NCBI GenBank assembly: GCA_963742865.1
Contig: CAVUNW010000034.1
Location: 1-64,000, forward strand
Direction of reading: 5' to 3'
Length of the DNA stretch: 64,000 nucleotides
DNA from: Bog-532 sp963742865
Lineage (GTDB): Bacteria; Actinomycetota; Actinomycetes; Streptosporangiales; Streptosporangiaceae
Position 1 is the first letter of the stretch. The number at the start of each line of letters is the position of its first letter. The notes under the pieces are model-generated. The model searched no databases and was not told the DNA's origin. It saw only the letters and a program-made list of their open reading frames with translations. The position numbers and the translations under genes were made by a program. Of the stretch, positions 8,623 through 17,361 are shown one piece after another.

Positions 8623-10321
8623 CTACGGGGCCGCCTCAGCGCCCTCGTAATGGTCCGCGTAGCTGACCCGCAGCTTGTATTTCAGGACCTTACCGCCCAC
8701 CGTCTCCGGCAGGCTGTCGGTGAACACCACGCTCTTCGGCGTTTCGTAGCCGCCCAGCGAGGCGCGGCAGAAGGCGATGAGGTCGGCCTCGCTCGTGCCG
8801 TCGCCGGGCGTGCGGATGACGACCGCGGTGACCGCCTCGCCCCAGTACGGATGCGGCAGCCCGATGACGGCGGACTTGGCCACGCCGGGATGCAGGCTCA
8901 GCGCGGCCTCGACGCGCAGGCTGGAGACGTTCTCGCCGCCGGTCTTGACGATGTCCTTGTACCGGTCGAGCATCTCCCGCAGCCCGCCGGCATCGTAGAC
9001 GCAGCTGTCCCCGGAGTGGAACCAGCCGAACCGGAACGCCTCCCGCGTCGCCGCCTCGTCCCGGTAGTAGCCGGACATCATCGACGGTGACCGGTAGACC
9101 GCCTCGCCGGGTGTGCCGGGCGAGGACGCCAGGTCCTTGCCGTCCGGGTCCAGCACGGTCGAGGCCAGCAGCGGGCTCGGCACGCCGACGTAGTTGTGCT
9201 TGGGCGCGGTCCGTGCGTACAGTTCCGGCCACTTGTCCGGCCAGAACCGGTGGCAGGAGATCGACTCGGTCTGCCCGAAGATCTCGAATACCAGCAGGTC
9301 CTCCCCGCAGTGCCGCTTCATCGACGCGAGCGTGGCCGGCGGCAGCGCCGCCCAGCCGTAGACGATGACGGTGAGGCTGCGCGCGTCGAGCTCGGGCCGC
9401 TGGCCGAGCGCCGCGTCCACGCCCGCCACCATGGCGGGGGAGCCGGCCCACAGCGCGGTCACCCGCTCGTCGCTGATCATCTCGGCGATCCGCCCGGCGT
9501 CCGGTTTGCGCCCCATGATCAGGGTCCCGCCGCTCGCGAACACCGAGTACGTGAAGGGCTGGTCACCCACGTGGTACAGCATCGGCAGGTAGGTCCCGAC
9601 CCGCAGGTCGGACTCCAGCCGCAGCCCCCGCGTCAGCGACAGCGCGAAGCGTAGGCGGCCATGTAGCTGCAGGTGTGCGAGATCATCGCCGCCTTGGGCA
9701 GGCGCGGTGGTGCCCGAGGTGAAGAGGATCTCCCAGATGTCGTCGCCGTGGATCTCGACGTCGGGCTCGGTCACCGGCTGGCCGCGTCGATGAAGTCGGT
9801 GAACGGACGACACTGCCCGGGACCGGGCCGCCGCCGATGGTGATAGTCGATCGCGACCTCGAGGCCAGCCGGCCCGCGAACGTCGCTCCGCGGCCGGCCA
9901 CAGCTCGGCGTCGACGACCGCCAGCCGCGGGCTCGACCAGCTGGATGAGGTCGCCGACAGCATGTCGGGGGCCATCATCGGGTTGATCGGCGTCGCAGAC
10001 CAGGCCCGGCCTTGGCGGCGGCGATCTTGACCAGGTAGCCCTCGACCGAGTTCTCGCAGAACAGCATGGACCACGGTCGCCGCGGGACGAGGCCCCGGGC
10101 GAGCAGCGCCGTGCGCGACCTGGTTGGCGATCTGGTCGGCCTGCCGGTAGGTCAGCCGGCGGAACGCCTCGTCGCCGTAGGCGCCCTCCCGCCCGATGAT
10201 GGCGTCCTTGTCCGGGAAGCTCCACGTCATCCGCTCCAGCAGAGTCACCGACGCTGGTGCGTTCCCAGCGGTGCGTGGCGCGGCGGTGGTGCAGGCTCGT
10301 CACGTCGAAGTCAACGGCCAT
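8623..10321 (-). pseudogene. Class I adenylate-forming enzyme (acyl-CoA synthetase), several frameshifts
   Basis: An AMP-forming acid-CoA ligase of about 565 codons beginning at 10321 (MAVDFDVTSL). Conserved motifs are spread over frames: LFTSGTT (nucleotide-binding loop), FGQTES, RSPSMMSGYY, FGWFHSGD, KTGGENVSS and, at the end, VGGKVLKYKLR with the catalytic lysine region. The C-terminal half from about 9640 to 8623 is continuous. The N-terminal half needs several frame switches, near 10250, across 9740-10150 and near 9655. The neighbour across the divergent promoter is a crotonase, consistent with a fatty- or aromatic-acid pathway. True decay and clustered indel errors cannot be separated here. 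Confidence 0.82.
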
Positions 10322-10477
10322 CGCCGCTCACGTCCTCTCTGACGGTGTCCAGGGAACGGGCGCCCACCGGGGAAGTGACTTGCTGTTCACAACGGTAGCG
10401 CCCCCAAGTGAATCGTGGTTAACCTCGGGGTGCGCCTGTGGGGTTGCGCTATCCGGTCGTCCATCGGAAGGAGCCCA

Positions 10478-11242
10478 GTGAGCGATCCGGTCCGTTACGA
10501 GGTGGTGCGGGGCGTCGCCTGGCTGACGATCGACCGCCCGGAGGCGCGGAACGCGCTGAGCCGGGCCGTGCGGATGAGCCTGTTCGCGGGGGTGCGCCGG
10601 TTCAACGCCGACGACACGGCCCAGGTGCTGGTGCTCACGGGCGCGGGGGACCGCGCCTTCTGCGCGGGCGGCGACCTCAAGGAGATGGCCGACACCGCGC
10701 TGACCGTCCCGCCGCCGGACTTCGTGCCCCAGTTCGGCCGCAACATCGAGGTGGCCAAGCCGACGATCGCGGCCGTGAACGGGGTCGCCTACGCCGGCGG
10801 TTTCCTGCTCGCCCAGATGTGTGACCTGTGCGTGGCGGCCGAATCGGCCCGCTTCGCCGTCACCGAGGTCAAGGTCGGCCGGGGGTCGCCGTGGGCGGTG
10901 CCGCTGCCCTGGCTGGTGCCGCCGCGCATCGCCATGCAGATCCTGCTCACCGGCGATCCGCTCAGTGCGGCCCGGGCGTATGAGGTCGGGCTGGTCAACC
11001 AGGTGGTGCCGGACGAGGAGCTCCGGCCGGCCACGCAGGCGCTGGCCGAGCGGATCGCGGCCAACGCCCCGCTGTCGGTCAGGGCGGCCAAGCGGACCGT
11101 CTACCTGGCCGCGCAGCAGGCGCACCGCGAGGCCTTCGACGCGGCCGAGCGGATCTGGGAGCCCGTCTACACCAGTGCCGACGCGCAGGAGGGGCCCGCG
11201 GCCTTCCGCGACAAGCGCGCCCCCGTCTGGACCGGCCGCTGA
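10478..11242 (+). CDS. Enoyl-CoA hydratase/isomerase family protein
   Basis: A 254-aa crotonase-fold protein. GTG at 10478 is chosen because GGAAGGAG (10465-10472) precedes it. The oxyanion-hole segments are FCAGGDLKEM and NGVAYAGGFLLAQ. A Glu in VTEVKVG sits where the first catalytic glutamate of hydratases is found. The position of the second (in the motif before LLTGDPLSA) reads AMQILLTG, so a glutamine replaces it. Classical water addition may be impaired, and isomerase or another crotonase chemistry is possible. Divergent from the acyl-CoA synthetase and overlapping the next gene by 1 bp (TGATG), so translationally coupled. Confidence 0.88.
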   Translation: MSDPVRYEVVRGVAWLTIDRPEARNALSRAVRMSLFAGVRRFNADDTAQVLVLTGAGDRAFCAGGDLKEMADTALTVPPPDFVPQFGRNIEVAKPTIAAVNGVAYAGGFLLAQMCDLCVAAESARFAVTEVKVGRGSPWAVPLPWLVPPRIAMQILLTGDPLSAARAYEVGLVNQVVPDEELRPATQALAERIAANAPLSVRAAKRTVYLAAQQAHREAFDAAERIWEPVYTSADAQEGPAAFRDKRAPVWTGR

Positions 11243-12051
11243 TGCCCGCCGGGCCGTCCGCCTTCCTGGCCGCGCTCCTGGCTGACCTGGTGGCCGAATC
11301 GTCGGCGCTGCAGGAGATCCTGGAGCCGCTGCCGCCCTCGGCCTGGCCGCTTGCGACGCCCGCCGCCGGCTGGAGCATCGCCGACCAGGTCAGCCATCTG
11401 GCCTTCTTCGACGAGGCCGCGCTGGCCTCGATGACCGACCCGGGGCGGTTCCGCCGCGACGCCGCGGCCCTGGCCGCGGCGGGCGATGACTTCCCGGACC
11501 GGATCGCGGCCGAGCATCGCCACCTCGGCGCCGCGGAACTGCTGACCTGGTTCACCACCGCCCGCCGGGCCCTCGTGGACGGCTACGCCGGGTGTGACCC
11601 GGCCGCGCGCCTGCCCTGGTACGGGCCGGACATGGGCCCGGCGTCGTCGATCACCGCCCGGCTGATGGAGACGTGGGCGCACGGCCAGGACATCGCCGAT
11701 GCCCTGGGCATCGAGCGCCCGGCCACCGGCCGGCTGCGGCACGTCGCTCACCTCGGCATCCGCGCCCTGCCCTACAGCTACACCGTCAACGGCCTGCCAC
11801 TGCCCGCCGAGCCGATCCGGGTCGACCTGGCCGCGCCGGACGGCGGCCGGTGGGCCTGGGGACCGGCGGACGCCGCCGACCGCGTCACCGGCCCGGCACT
11901 CGACTTCTGCCTCGCCGTCACCCAGCGGCGGCACCTCAGCGACACCGCGCTGCTGGTCACCGGGGAGACCGCCCGGCAGTGGATGGCGATCGCGCAGGCC
12001 TTCGCCTGCCCGGCCGGCCCCGGTCGGAAGCCCGTGACGGCCAGCCGTTAG
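11242..12051 (+). CDS. TIGR03084-type DinB/maleylpyruvate-isomerase-like protein
   Basis: A 269-aa protein of the DinB-like metal-binding superfamily, in the actinobacterial TIGR03084 group. Seen are an N-terminal helical bundle with a putative metal histidine in DQVSHLAFFDEAAL, a second in MGPASSITARLMETWAHGQD, and the C-terminal segment LDFCLAVTQRRHL with more conserved His. Relatives include mycothiol-dependent isomerases, but the reaction of this subgroup is unknown. Its start overlaps the crotonase stop by one base, so the two likely act in the same acyl-CoA-linked pathway. Confidence 0.82.
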   Translation: MPAGPSAFLAALLADLVAESSALQEILEPLPPSAWPLATPAAGWSIADQVSHLAFFDEAALASMTDPGRFRRDAAALAAAGDDFPDRIAAEHRHLGAAELLTWFTTARRALVDGYAGCDPAARLPWYGPDMGPASSITARLMETWAHGQDIADALGIERPATGRLRHVAHLGIRALPYSYTVNGLPLPAEPIRVDLAAPDGGRWAWGPADAADRVTGPALDFCLAVTQRRHLSDTALLVTGETARQWMAIAQAFACPAGPGRKPVTASR

Positions 12052-12256
12052 CCCAGCGCGGCCGACAATTCGCCTGCGAGCGCGGCCGCCGTCTCCCGCA
12101 GCGCGCCGTCTTGACCTCGGCGCGGCCTGACGACTCCCGGACCGGCGATCATTTCGCGGGCCGAATTAACGGACGTGAATGTCGAACCGCTGAAGCGTGC
12201 TTTGCGTCATAGTAGGTAGTTCCAGCGGACCTTAGCCTTACTGCCAGGGAGTAGCA

Positions 12257-13297
12257 GTGACATTAGTTCGCCCAAGTGGCGTCCTGACGCTGGCCGTTAT
12301 CGCGGCCGCCGGGATCCTCGCCAGTGCCTGCGGCCAGGGTAATAGCCCAGGCAATGTTTCAGGCAAGCCAAGTGCCTCCGCTACCGGTTCCTCGGCCGCG
12401 GCGGACGCCAAGCTGGAAAAGACGCAGATCACCGTGGGTACGCTCCCGATCGCGGACGCGGCCGACCTATTCATCGCCATCCACAACGGTTATTTTCGAA
12501 GCGTCGGCCTGGCCGTAAAGCCCGAAATCATACAGGCCACGTCGCAGTCCACACCGGATCTGCTCTCCGGGAAGCTGGATTTCTCGCTGCTCAACTACGT
12601 GTCGACGTTTGAGATCGAGCAGAACGGCGGCATTAAATTCGCCTACGTCGCGCCCGGGACGCAGGCAGCGCCCAGCGTGTCCGAGATTCTGGTGCCGAAA
12701 GGCTCCTCCATCACGTCGGTGGCCGACCTCAAAGGCAAGAAGATCGGCACGCCGCAGACCCGGGGCGCCATCGGCAACCTCGCCATGGACGCGACGCTCA
12801 AGGCACACGGCATTGATCCCGCGCAGGTGACGTTCGTGGCCATTCCGTTCCCGGACGAGCAGGCCGCGCTCGCGCGCGGAGAAGTGGACGCCGTGTGGGC
12901 CACCGAGCCATTCGTCACGGCGGCGAAAAAGGCCATCGGAGCCCGCGCCCTGGCCGACACGATGACCGGGGTCATGGCCGGTTTCCCGGTCGGCGGCTGG
13001 GGGACCCTGCAGCAGTACGTGCAGAGGTACCCGCACACGGTGGCCGCATTCGCCAAAGCGATGGCGCAGGCGCAGCAGGCCGCGTCCGGCGACCACGCCC
13101 TGGTCCAGCGGACCCTGCCGGCCTACACGGCGATCAAGCCCGCCATGGTCTCGTCCATGGCCTTTGACACGTTCAGCCCGGCCCTGGACAGCGCCCAGCT
13201 GCAGAAGGCCGCCGACCTGATGCTTCAGTACAAGTTCCTGCACGCCAAGCTCGACGTGACCCCGATGATCCTTCCTGCCCGATCCGCGTCCGGATGA
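12257..13297 (+). CDS. ABC transporter substrate-binding lipoprotein (NMT1/SsuA-like)
   Basis: A 346-aa exported binding protein. GTG start at 12257 with AGGGAG at 12246-12251. A signal peptide ends in the lipobox LASAC (Cys near residue 25), followed by a Ser/Ala/Gly-rich linker. The mature part has the NMT1/SsuA-like periplasmic fold: ITVGTLPIADAADLFIAIHNGYF, GKLDFSLLNYVS, SVADLKGKKIGTP, and LARGEVDAVWATEPFV. Ligands of this class include sulfonates, nitrate, thiamine precursors and riboflavin; none can be assigned. No permease or ATPase gene adjoins it, so it is an orphan or relies on components elsewhere. Confidence 0.87.
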   Translation: MTLVRPSGVLTLAVIAAAGILASACGQGNSPGNVSGKPSASATGSSAAADAKLEKTQITVGTLPIADAADLFIAIHNGYFRSVGLAVKPEIIQATSQSTPDLLSGKLDFSLLNYVSTFEIEQNGGIKFAYVAPGTQAAPSVSEILVPKGSSITSVADLKGKKIGTPQTRGAIGNLAMDATLKAHGIDPAQVTFVAIPFPDEQAALARGEVDAVWATEPFVTAAKKAIGARALADTMTGVMAGFPVGGWGTLQQYVQRYPHTVAAFAKAMAQAQQAASGDHALVQRTLPAYTAIKPAMVSSMAFDTFSPALDSAQLQKAADLMLQYKFLHAKLDVTPMILPARSASG

Positions 13298-13371
13298 GCG
13301 CGGCCGGGGCCAGCGGCGACGCCGCCGAAGGCATCGCCGCCAAGCGCCGCCCGGAGTTCCGGGGCCACTGA
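13294..13371 (+). pseudogene. Short remnant resembling the C-terminus of an enoyl-CoA hydratase
   Basis: Twenty-five codons from ATG (overlapping the previous stop as ATGA) end in DAAEGIAAKRRPEFRGH, which matches the usual C-terminal tail of crotonase-family enzymes (EGxxAFxxKRxPxFxG). Only this tail remains. Either it is a deletion scar of a lost gene or a chance small ORF; the match to the family's ending favours a scar. Confidence 0.45.
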
Positions 13372-13384
13372 CGGCGGCGCCTGC

Positions 13385-13492
13385 TCAGAGCAGGACGCCG
13401 GCGACGATCAGCGCGATGATCATGGCCAGCGTCGCGGCGAAGATGTACCGCCGCTGCGCCCGGTACGACTGGTCCGTGACCGGATCACTCAT
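13385..13492 (-). CDS. 35-aa single-pass membrane peptide coupled to GTPase B
   Basis: ATG at 13492 overlaps the stop of the upstream GTPase gene as ATGA. The product is 35 aa: a polar, arginine-rich N-terminus (SDPVTDQSYRAQRRY) followed by one hydrophobic segment (FAATLAMIIALIVAGVLL) running to the end. This is a typical small tail-anchored membrane protein. Being last in the operon and translationally coupled, it is probably a membrane partner or anchor for the GTPase complex. No family is recognised. Confidence 0.7.
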   Translation of the reverse strand: MSDPVTDQSYRAQRRYIFAATLAMIIALIVAGVLL

Positions 13493-15021
13493 GACGCCTC
13501 CTCCACGATGCCCGCGAGGCCGATGCCGTGACCACCCAGCACCCAGCGCATCAGCGCGGGCACGGACTCGTGCATGACCTCCCCCGTCATGACCGCGGCC
13601 GTGAAGAAGAAGTGCGCCTCCCGGAAGTTCAGCCGCGCGGAGCGGACCAGGTTCCCCAGGCCCAGGACGTCACTCGCCCATACGGCGATATCGGTCTCCG
13701 GGGCGTCGATCAGGTCGGCCCGGCTGAAGACCACGGCGAGCCGCACCTTCCGCAGCTGCACGCCCATCGCCTCGATCTCCTGATACGCCTGCTGGTAGGC
13801 CAGATCGGGCGAGGGCGCGGTCGAGCGCACCCCGTCCAGCGCGGCCTGCCGTTCGGGCGGCAGCCGGTCCCAGAAGGCCGGCACCGATAGCGGGTCGATG
13901 ACCAGGATGAACGTCCGCGCCTTGCTCAGGTACCGCAGATCCTGGGTACGTTCGGCGCTGTAGAAAAGCTCGCCCGCGGCGTCGAACATGTGCAGGATCC
14001 GGGTTCCCCTGGCCGCGCTCAGGCGGATGATGTAGGCGCGGGGAAGCTGCACCGCGGTCTTGGCGGTGGCCAGCTGGGACCGCAGGATCGTGCCCGCCTG
14101 GCCAAGTTCGCGCGTGGTGGCCGCGTCACCGAACTCGGCGGTCAGCTGGCCGTGCTCATTCCACAGCTGCAGCTGGACGACCATGCTGAACAGCAGGCGT
14201 GTCTTGCCCGCGCCCGCCGCGCCGAAGAACGGCAGCACGATCTCCGGCGCCTTTCCCGGCCCGTGCTCCAGCGTGTGCCCGCAGTACGGGCAGAACGCGT
14301 TCATCCGCGACGAGCCGAACAGCAGCAGGGTATTCATCCACGTGCCGCACTGGCAGCGGCGCCGCACGATGCCGAACCGTCCCGGCCGCACGTCGCGGTG
14401 GCGGCGCCCGCAGCCGGGGTCCGGGCACGCGTACCCGGGGTACGGCACCCGCTCGTAGCAGTCGGGGCAGACCATCCGGATGTTCCTGACCCGCAGCACC
14501 GCCGAATCGGCCCCGCGCAGGATCGTGCCGCATCCCCGGACCACCGCGGCCGAGACGCCGACGACCAGGAGGTGAACGACGGCGCAGCCGGCCGTGATCA
14601 TGGTCCCGGCCACCGTGCCCAGGGCCATTCCGGCCGCCCCTCCGGCGCCGAGCGGCCAGGTCACCAGGGCCTGATCGGCCTCGAACGCCGAGCGGATGGC
14701 GGTGCGGCCCTGGTCCCAGAGCCGCTGGCAGTTCCCGCGGGCGACCCGGACGGCGTGATCCGCGTCGACCACGGCCGGGCCGTAGAAGTACTGCGGCACG
14801 GCCGGGTCGGCATCGTCCGCCAGCTTCAGCGCGCGGCTGGGACCGGACGGCAGCGCCTCCCGGAACACCAGCACCTGTCCCAGGCCGTAGAGGTAGGCGC
14901 CGGGCATGCCGAGGCCGTATACGGCGAAGACGGCGGCCGCGGCGATCGGCAGCGCACACGCTATGTAGGCCAGGTAGAGCAGGCCGCCGACGACGAACGC
15001 CAGCGCCTCCAGGACCTGCAT
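13489..15021 (-). CDS. Membrane-anchored zinc-ribbon GTPase (GTPase B, double-GTPase type)
   Basis: A 510-aa protein. The N-terminal ~60 residues hold two membrane segments, with another hydrophobic stretch near residues 125-170. A zinc-ribbon region follows (CPDCYERV, CPDPGC, CQC, CPYCG). The GTPase domain has P-loop GAAGAGKT, a G3-like DAAGE, and G4-like SRADL in place of the usual NKxD. This fits the TRAFAC-class Double-GTPase families described from actinobacterial conflict or signalling loci. It shares the Cys-rich region and domain order with GTPase A, two genes upstream. The stop overlaps the start of the 35-aa membrane peptide. Likely a membrane-located switch working with GTPase A and the GAP1 protein. 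The biochemical role is unproven. Confidence 0.8.
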   Translation of the reverse strand: MQVLEALAFVVGGLLYLAYIACALPIAAAAVFAVYGLGMPGAYLYGLGQVLVFREALPSGPSRALKLADDADPAVPQYFYGPAVVDADHAVRVARGNCQRLWDQGRTAIRSAFEADQALVTWPLGAGGAAGMALGTVAGTMITAGCAVVHLLVVGVSAAVVRGCGTILRGADSAVLRVRNIRMVCPDCYERVPYPGYACPDPGCGRRHRDVRPGRFGIVRRRCQCGTWMNTLLLFGSSRMNAFCPYCGHTLEHGPGKAPEIVLPFFGAAGAGKTRLLFSMVVQLQLWNEHGQLTAEFGDAATTRELGQAGTILRSQLATAKTAVQLPRAYIIRLSAARGTRILHMFDAAGELFYSAERTQDLRYLSKARTFILVIDPLSVPAFWDRLPPERQAALDGVRSTAPSPDLAYQQAYQEIEAMGVQLRKVRLAVVFSRADLIDAPETDIAVWASDVLGLGNLVRSARLNFREAHFFFTAAVMTGEVMHESVPALMRWVLGGHGIGLAGIVEEAS

Positions 15022-15024
15022 CGG

Positions 15025-17355
15025 TTACGCCTCCTTATCCCTCGGCCCCAGGAGCTTGCGGGTCCTGCGGTGCGCGTCCCGCCACGCCTGGAAGGACGTC
15101 GCCAGCGGGCCGTCGCCGTCGAACGCCTGGCCCAGCGCGGCCACCTCCCGCCGCCGCCACTTGCTGACCTGCTCGAAGGCGCCTGCCAGCCATTCCGTGA
15201 GGACCGGCTGGGCGAGCACGTCCGGGTGGGCGAGCGCGACGAAGGTCCGCCGGGCCAGCCCGGCATCGGCCTGCAGCGGCGACAGCCGCTCGGTCAGCAT
15301 CAGGCAGAAGGCCGCGGCCACCTCCTTGGGGCAGCCCCGCAGCGCCTCGTCCAGCGGGTCGGCCTGGGCCAGCAGCCGGGGCAGTTCCTGTTCCAGCAGG
15401 CGGCGGGTATCCGGGTCAGCCCCCGTGTACTCGCCGAACAGCCGGGGGAAGACGGCCACGCTGCCCTGCGGGCCGCTCCGGTACGCGAGATCCAGCACCG
15501 GCAGGATCCGGACCGCGTTGCGCACCGCGCGGGTGGGCTCCTCCGGCAGCAGCGGCAGCGCCGGATGCCCGGAGAGCGCCTGGGCCAGCCGCAGCCAGCC
15601 CACCGTCGTCGTCCCGCGCGCCGCCAGCGCGCCGATCTCCGCCCCGAACCAGTCCAGGACGTCGGGGCCGGCGTCGTCGGTGAGCGCGCCCAGCAGCTCG
15701 GTCAGGTCGTCCGCCGGGCACCCCCCGGGCCACAGCAGGCGCAGCAGCGCCGCGTCGACCCGGGGTGACCGCTGCGCGCCGTCCCGGACGTCGGCGATCT
15801 CGTCGAAGGCCTGCAGCGGCTCCCGGGCACCGCGGGCCACCGCCTGAATGAGCCACAGTTCCGTCAGTTCCGGATGCCCGGCCAGGTCGTCCCGGTTGAG
15901 CAGGCCGCCGAGTGAGCCGCGCAGCAGCGCCCCGGTCACCTGCGGTGGCTCGGCCGCGAGCCGTTCGAGCACCCCGCGCAGCACCGCGGGGTAGCGCCGG
16001 AGCAGCTGGGGAGCCTCCGGCTCGGGCAGCGCCGGATCGAGGCGCGTCCGCCCGAAGCGCTCGAGTGCTTCCTCCGTAACGGTGAGCCCCGACCCGGCCG
16101 CCCAGTCCAGAACCGCCAGCGCGGTCGCCGGTGTGGCCACCTCCAGCAGCTCGACGGCCTGCTCGCACGCGATCTGAGCGGCCGGGCTGCTCAGCGGGAC
16201 CGACGTGGCCGGCTCACCCGCGCGCAGGTGCGCGAGCGCCCGCCCGGTCAGCAGGCGTTCCAGGTGCTCGGCCCGGGCCGGGGCGGGCAGCCGCCGGGCC
16301 AGGCCGAGCAGCCCGGTCAGCCGGTCGTCCGTCAGCGCGTCCGCGGGCTGGGCGAGCACGACACCGAGGCCGACGTCGGCGACCTGGGCCGGCATCGAGC
16401 CGGCCGCGGCCGGCAGCCATCCGGCCACCGCGTCCGCCTCGCCGGGGGACAGCGGCCGGCCGAGCACGCCCGCGGCCATCGCGACGGGCGCCAGCCAGTC
16501 ATCCAGGTCGTGCTCCGTCCCCGAGGCGAACACCGCCGCCTGCTGCCAGAGGCCGGACGCCGCCATTACCCCGGTGCTGGCGAGCAGGGCCGCGAGCGGA
16601 TGAACGCCGCCGCCGGGCGTCGTCCCGGCGGTGAGGTCGAACAGTTCGGCCCCGGGTGGCACCATGCCGGGCAGCACCCCGACGAGGTGGTACCGGGTGT
16701 AATGAGGCCGGTGGCTGTAGGTGGTGAACGTCAGCCGCCGGCCCAGGTGCTCGCCTAGCAGGTACGAGACGGCCGCGATCCACCAGGCGTTCTCGGTCAC
16801 GTCATGCGCGGCCAGCAGCACGGGCCGCTGCCCGGACATCGCCCGGCCCACCGCCGTGAGCAGTTCCGGCAGGACTTCGCCGACGTCGCGGGAGTCCAGG
16901 AACGCCTGGGTGCCCGGGCGGTCGATGACGCCGCGCGCCGGCGGCCCCGGCAGGGCCGGCAGCTCGGTACCGTCGACCGGCTGGCTGCGCCACAGCCCCG
17001 ACCCCCACAGTTCGGCCGGCAGCAGCGGGCCGAAGTCCTGGTCCGGCGTCCCGGTGACGAGGGCGTGGACGAAATAGTTGCCGGGGCGTCCCGAGTAGTC
17101 GGCTCCGGTGAAGACCACGTGCGTGGCGATGGTCGTGCCGGTCGCCTCGCTGGTACCGAGCGAGAACGCGACCGGGTAGGCCTCCGGCTCTTCCGGCTCG
17201 GCCAGCAGCCAGCGCGGCGGTTCGTAGACGGTACGCTCCTCGACCTCACGCAGCACGGCCGGCGCGACCCCCGGGGTGATCGCGTTGAACTGGTATCCGC
17301 CGTAGCCGGCCAGGCCGTGCTCGCAGGATGTGTAGTAAAGCTGCTGAAAGGCCAT
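15025..17355 (-). CDS. GTPase-associated protein 1 (GAP1-type multidomain protein)
   Basis: This 776-aa soluble protein has no signal or membrane segment. The N-terminus (YYTSCEHGLAGYGGYQFNA, then VVFTGADYSGRPGNYFVHAL) matches the GAP1-N2 type of domain known from operons with paired zinc-ribbon GTPases. A long helical, leucine- and alanine-rich middle and C-terminal region follows (about 330-776), as in GAP1-M/GAP1-C. GAP1 proteins are thought to partner the neighbouring GTPases; no enzymatic motif is obvious. It lies between GTPase A (6-bp gap) and GTPase B (3-bp gap) on the same strand, so the three are co-transcribed. Confidence 0.8.
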   Translation of the reverse strand: MAFQQLYYTSCEHGLAGYGGYQFNAITPGVAPAVLREVEERTVYEPPRWLLAEPEEPEAYPVAFSLGTSEATGTTIATHVVFTGADYSGRPGNYFVHALVTGTPDQDFGPLLPAELWGSGLWRSQPVDGTELPALPGPPARGVIDRPGTQAFLDSRDVGEVLPELLTAVGRAMSGQRPVLLAAHDVTENAWWIAAVSYLLGEHLGRRLTFTTYSHRPHYTRYHLVGVLPGMVPPGAELFDLTAGTTPGGGVHPLAALLASTGVMAASGLWQQAAVFASGTEHDLDDWLAPVAMAAGVLGRPLSPGEADAVAGWLPAAAGSMPAQVADVGLGVVLAQPADALTDDRLTGLLGLARRLPAPARAEHLERLLTGRALAHLRAGEPATSVPLSSPAAQIACEQAVELLEVATPATALAVLDWAAGSGLTVTEEALERFGRTRLDPALPEPEAPQLLRRYPAVLRGVLERLAAEPPQVTGALLRGSLGGLLNRDDLAGHPELTELWLIQAVARGAREPLQAFDEIADVRDGAQRSPRVDAALLRLLWPGGCPADDLTELLGALTDDAGPDVLDWFGAEIGALAARGTTTVGWLRLAQALSGHPALPLLPEEPTRAVRNAVRILPVLDLAYRSGPQGSVAVFPRLFGEYTGADPDTRRLLEQELPRLLAQADPLDEALRGCPKEVAAAFCLMLTERLSPLQADAGLARRTFVALAHPDVLAQPVLTEWLAGAFEQVSKWRRREVAALGQAFDGDGPLATSFQAWRDAHRRTRKLLGPRDKEA

Positions 17356-17361
17356 GCCGCC

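Noticed and set aside
12048..12115. Minus-strand fragment ending LRETAAALAGELSAALG, considered as the tail of a lost regulator
   Set aside because: About 20 codons of alanine-rich helix are not enough to assign a family or show it was ever a gene.
13990..15768. A 592-codon plus-strand open frame across GTPase B and GAP1
   Set aside because: It is an antisense frame of two well-supported genes. Its protein is rich in Arg/Gly/Pro/His, has no recognisable motif, and is typical of long chance frames in 70% GC DNA.
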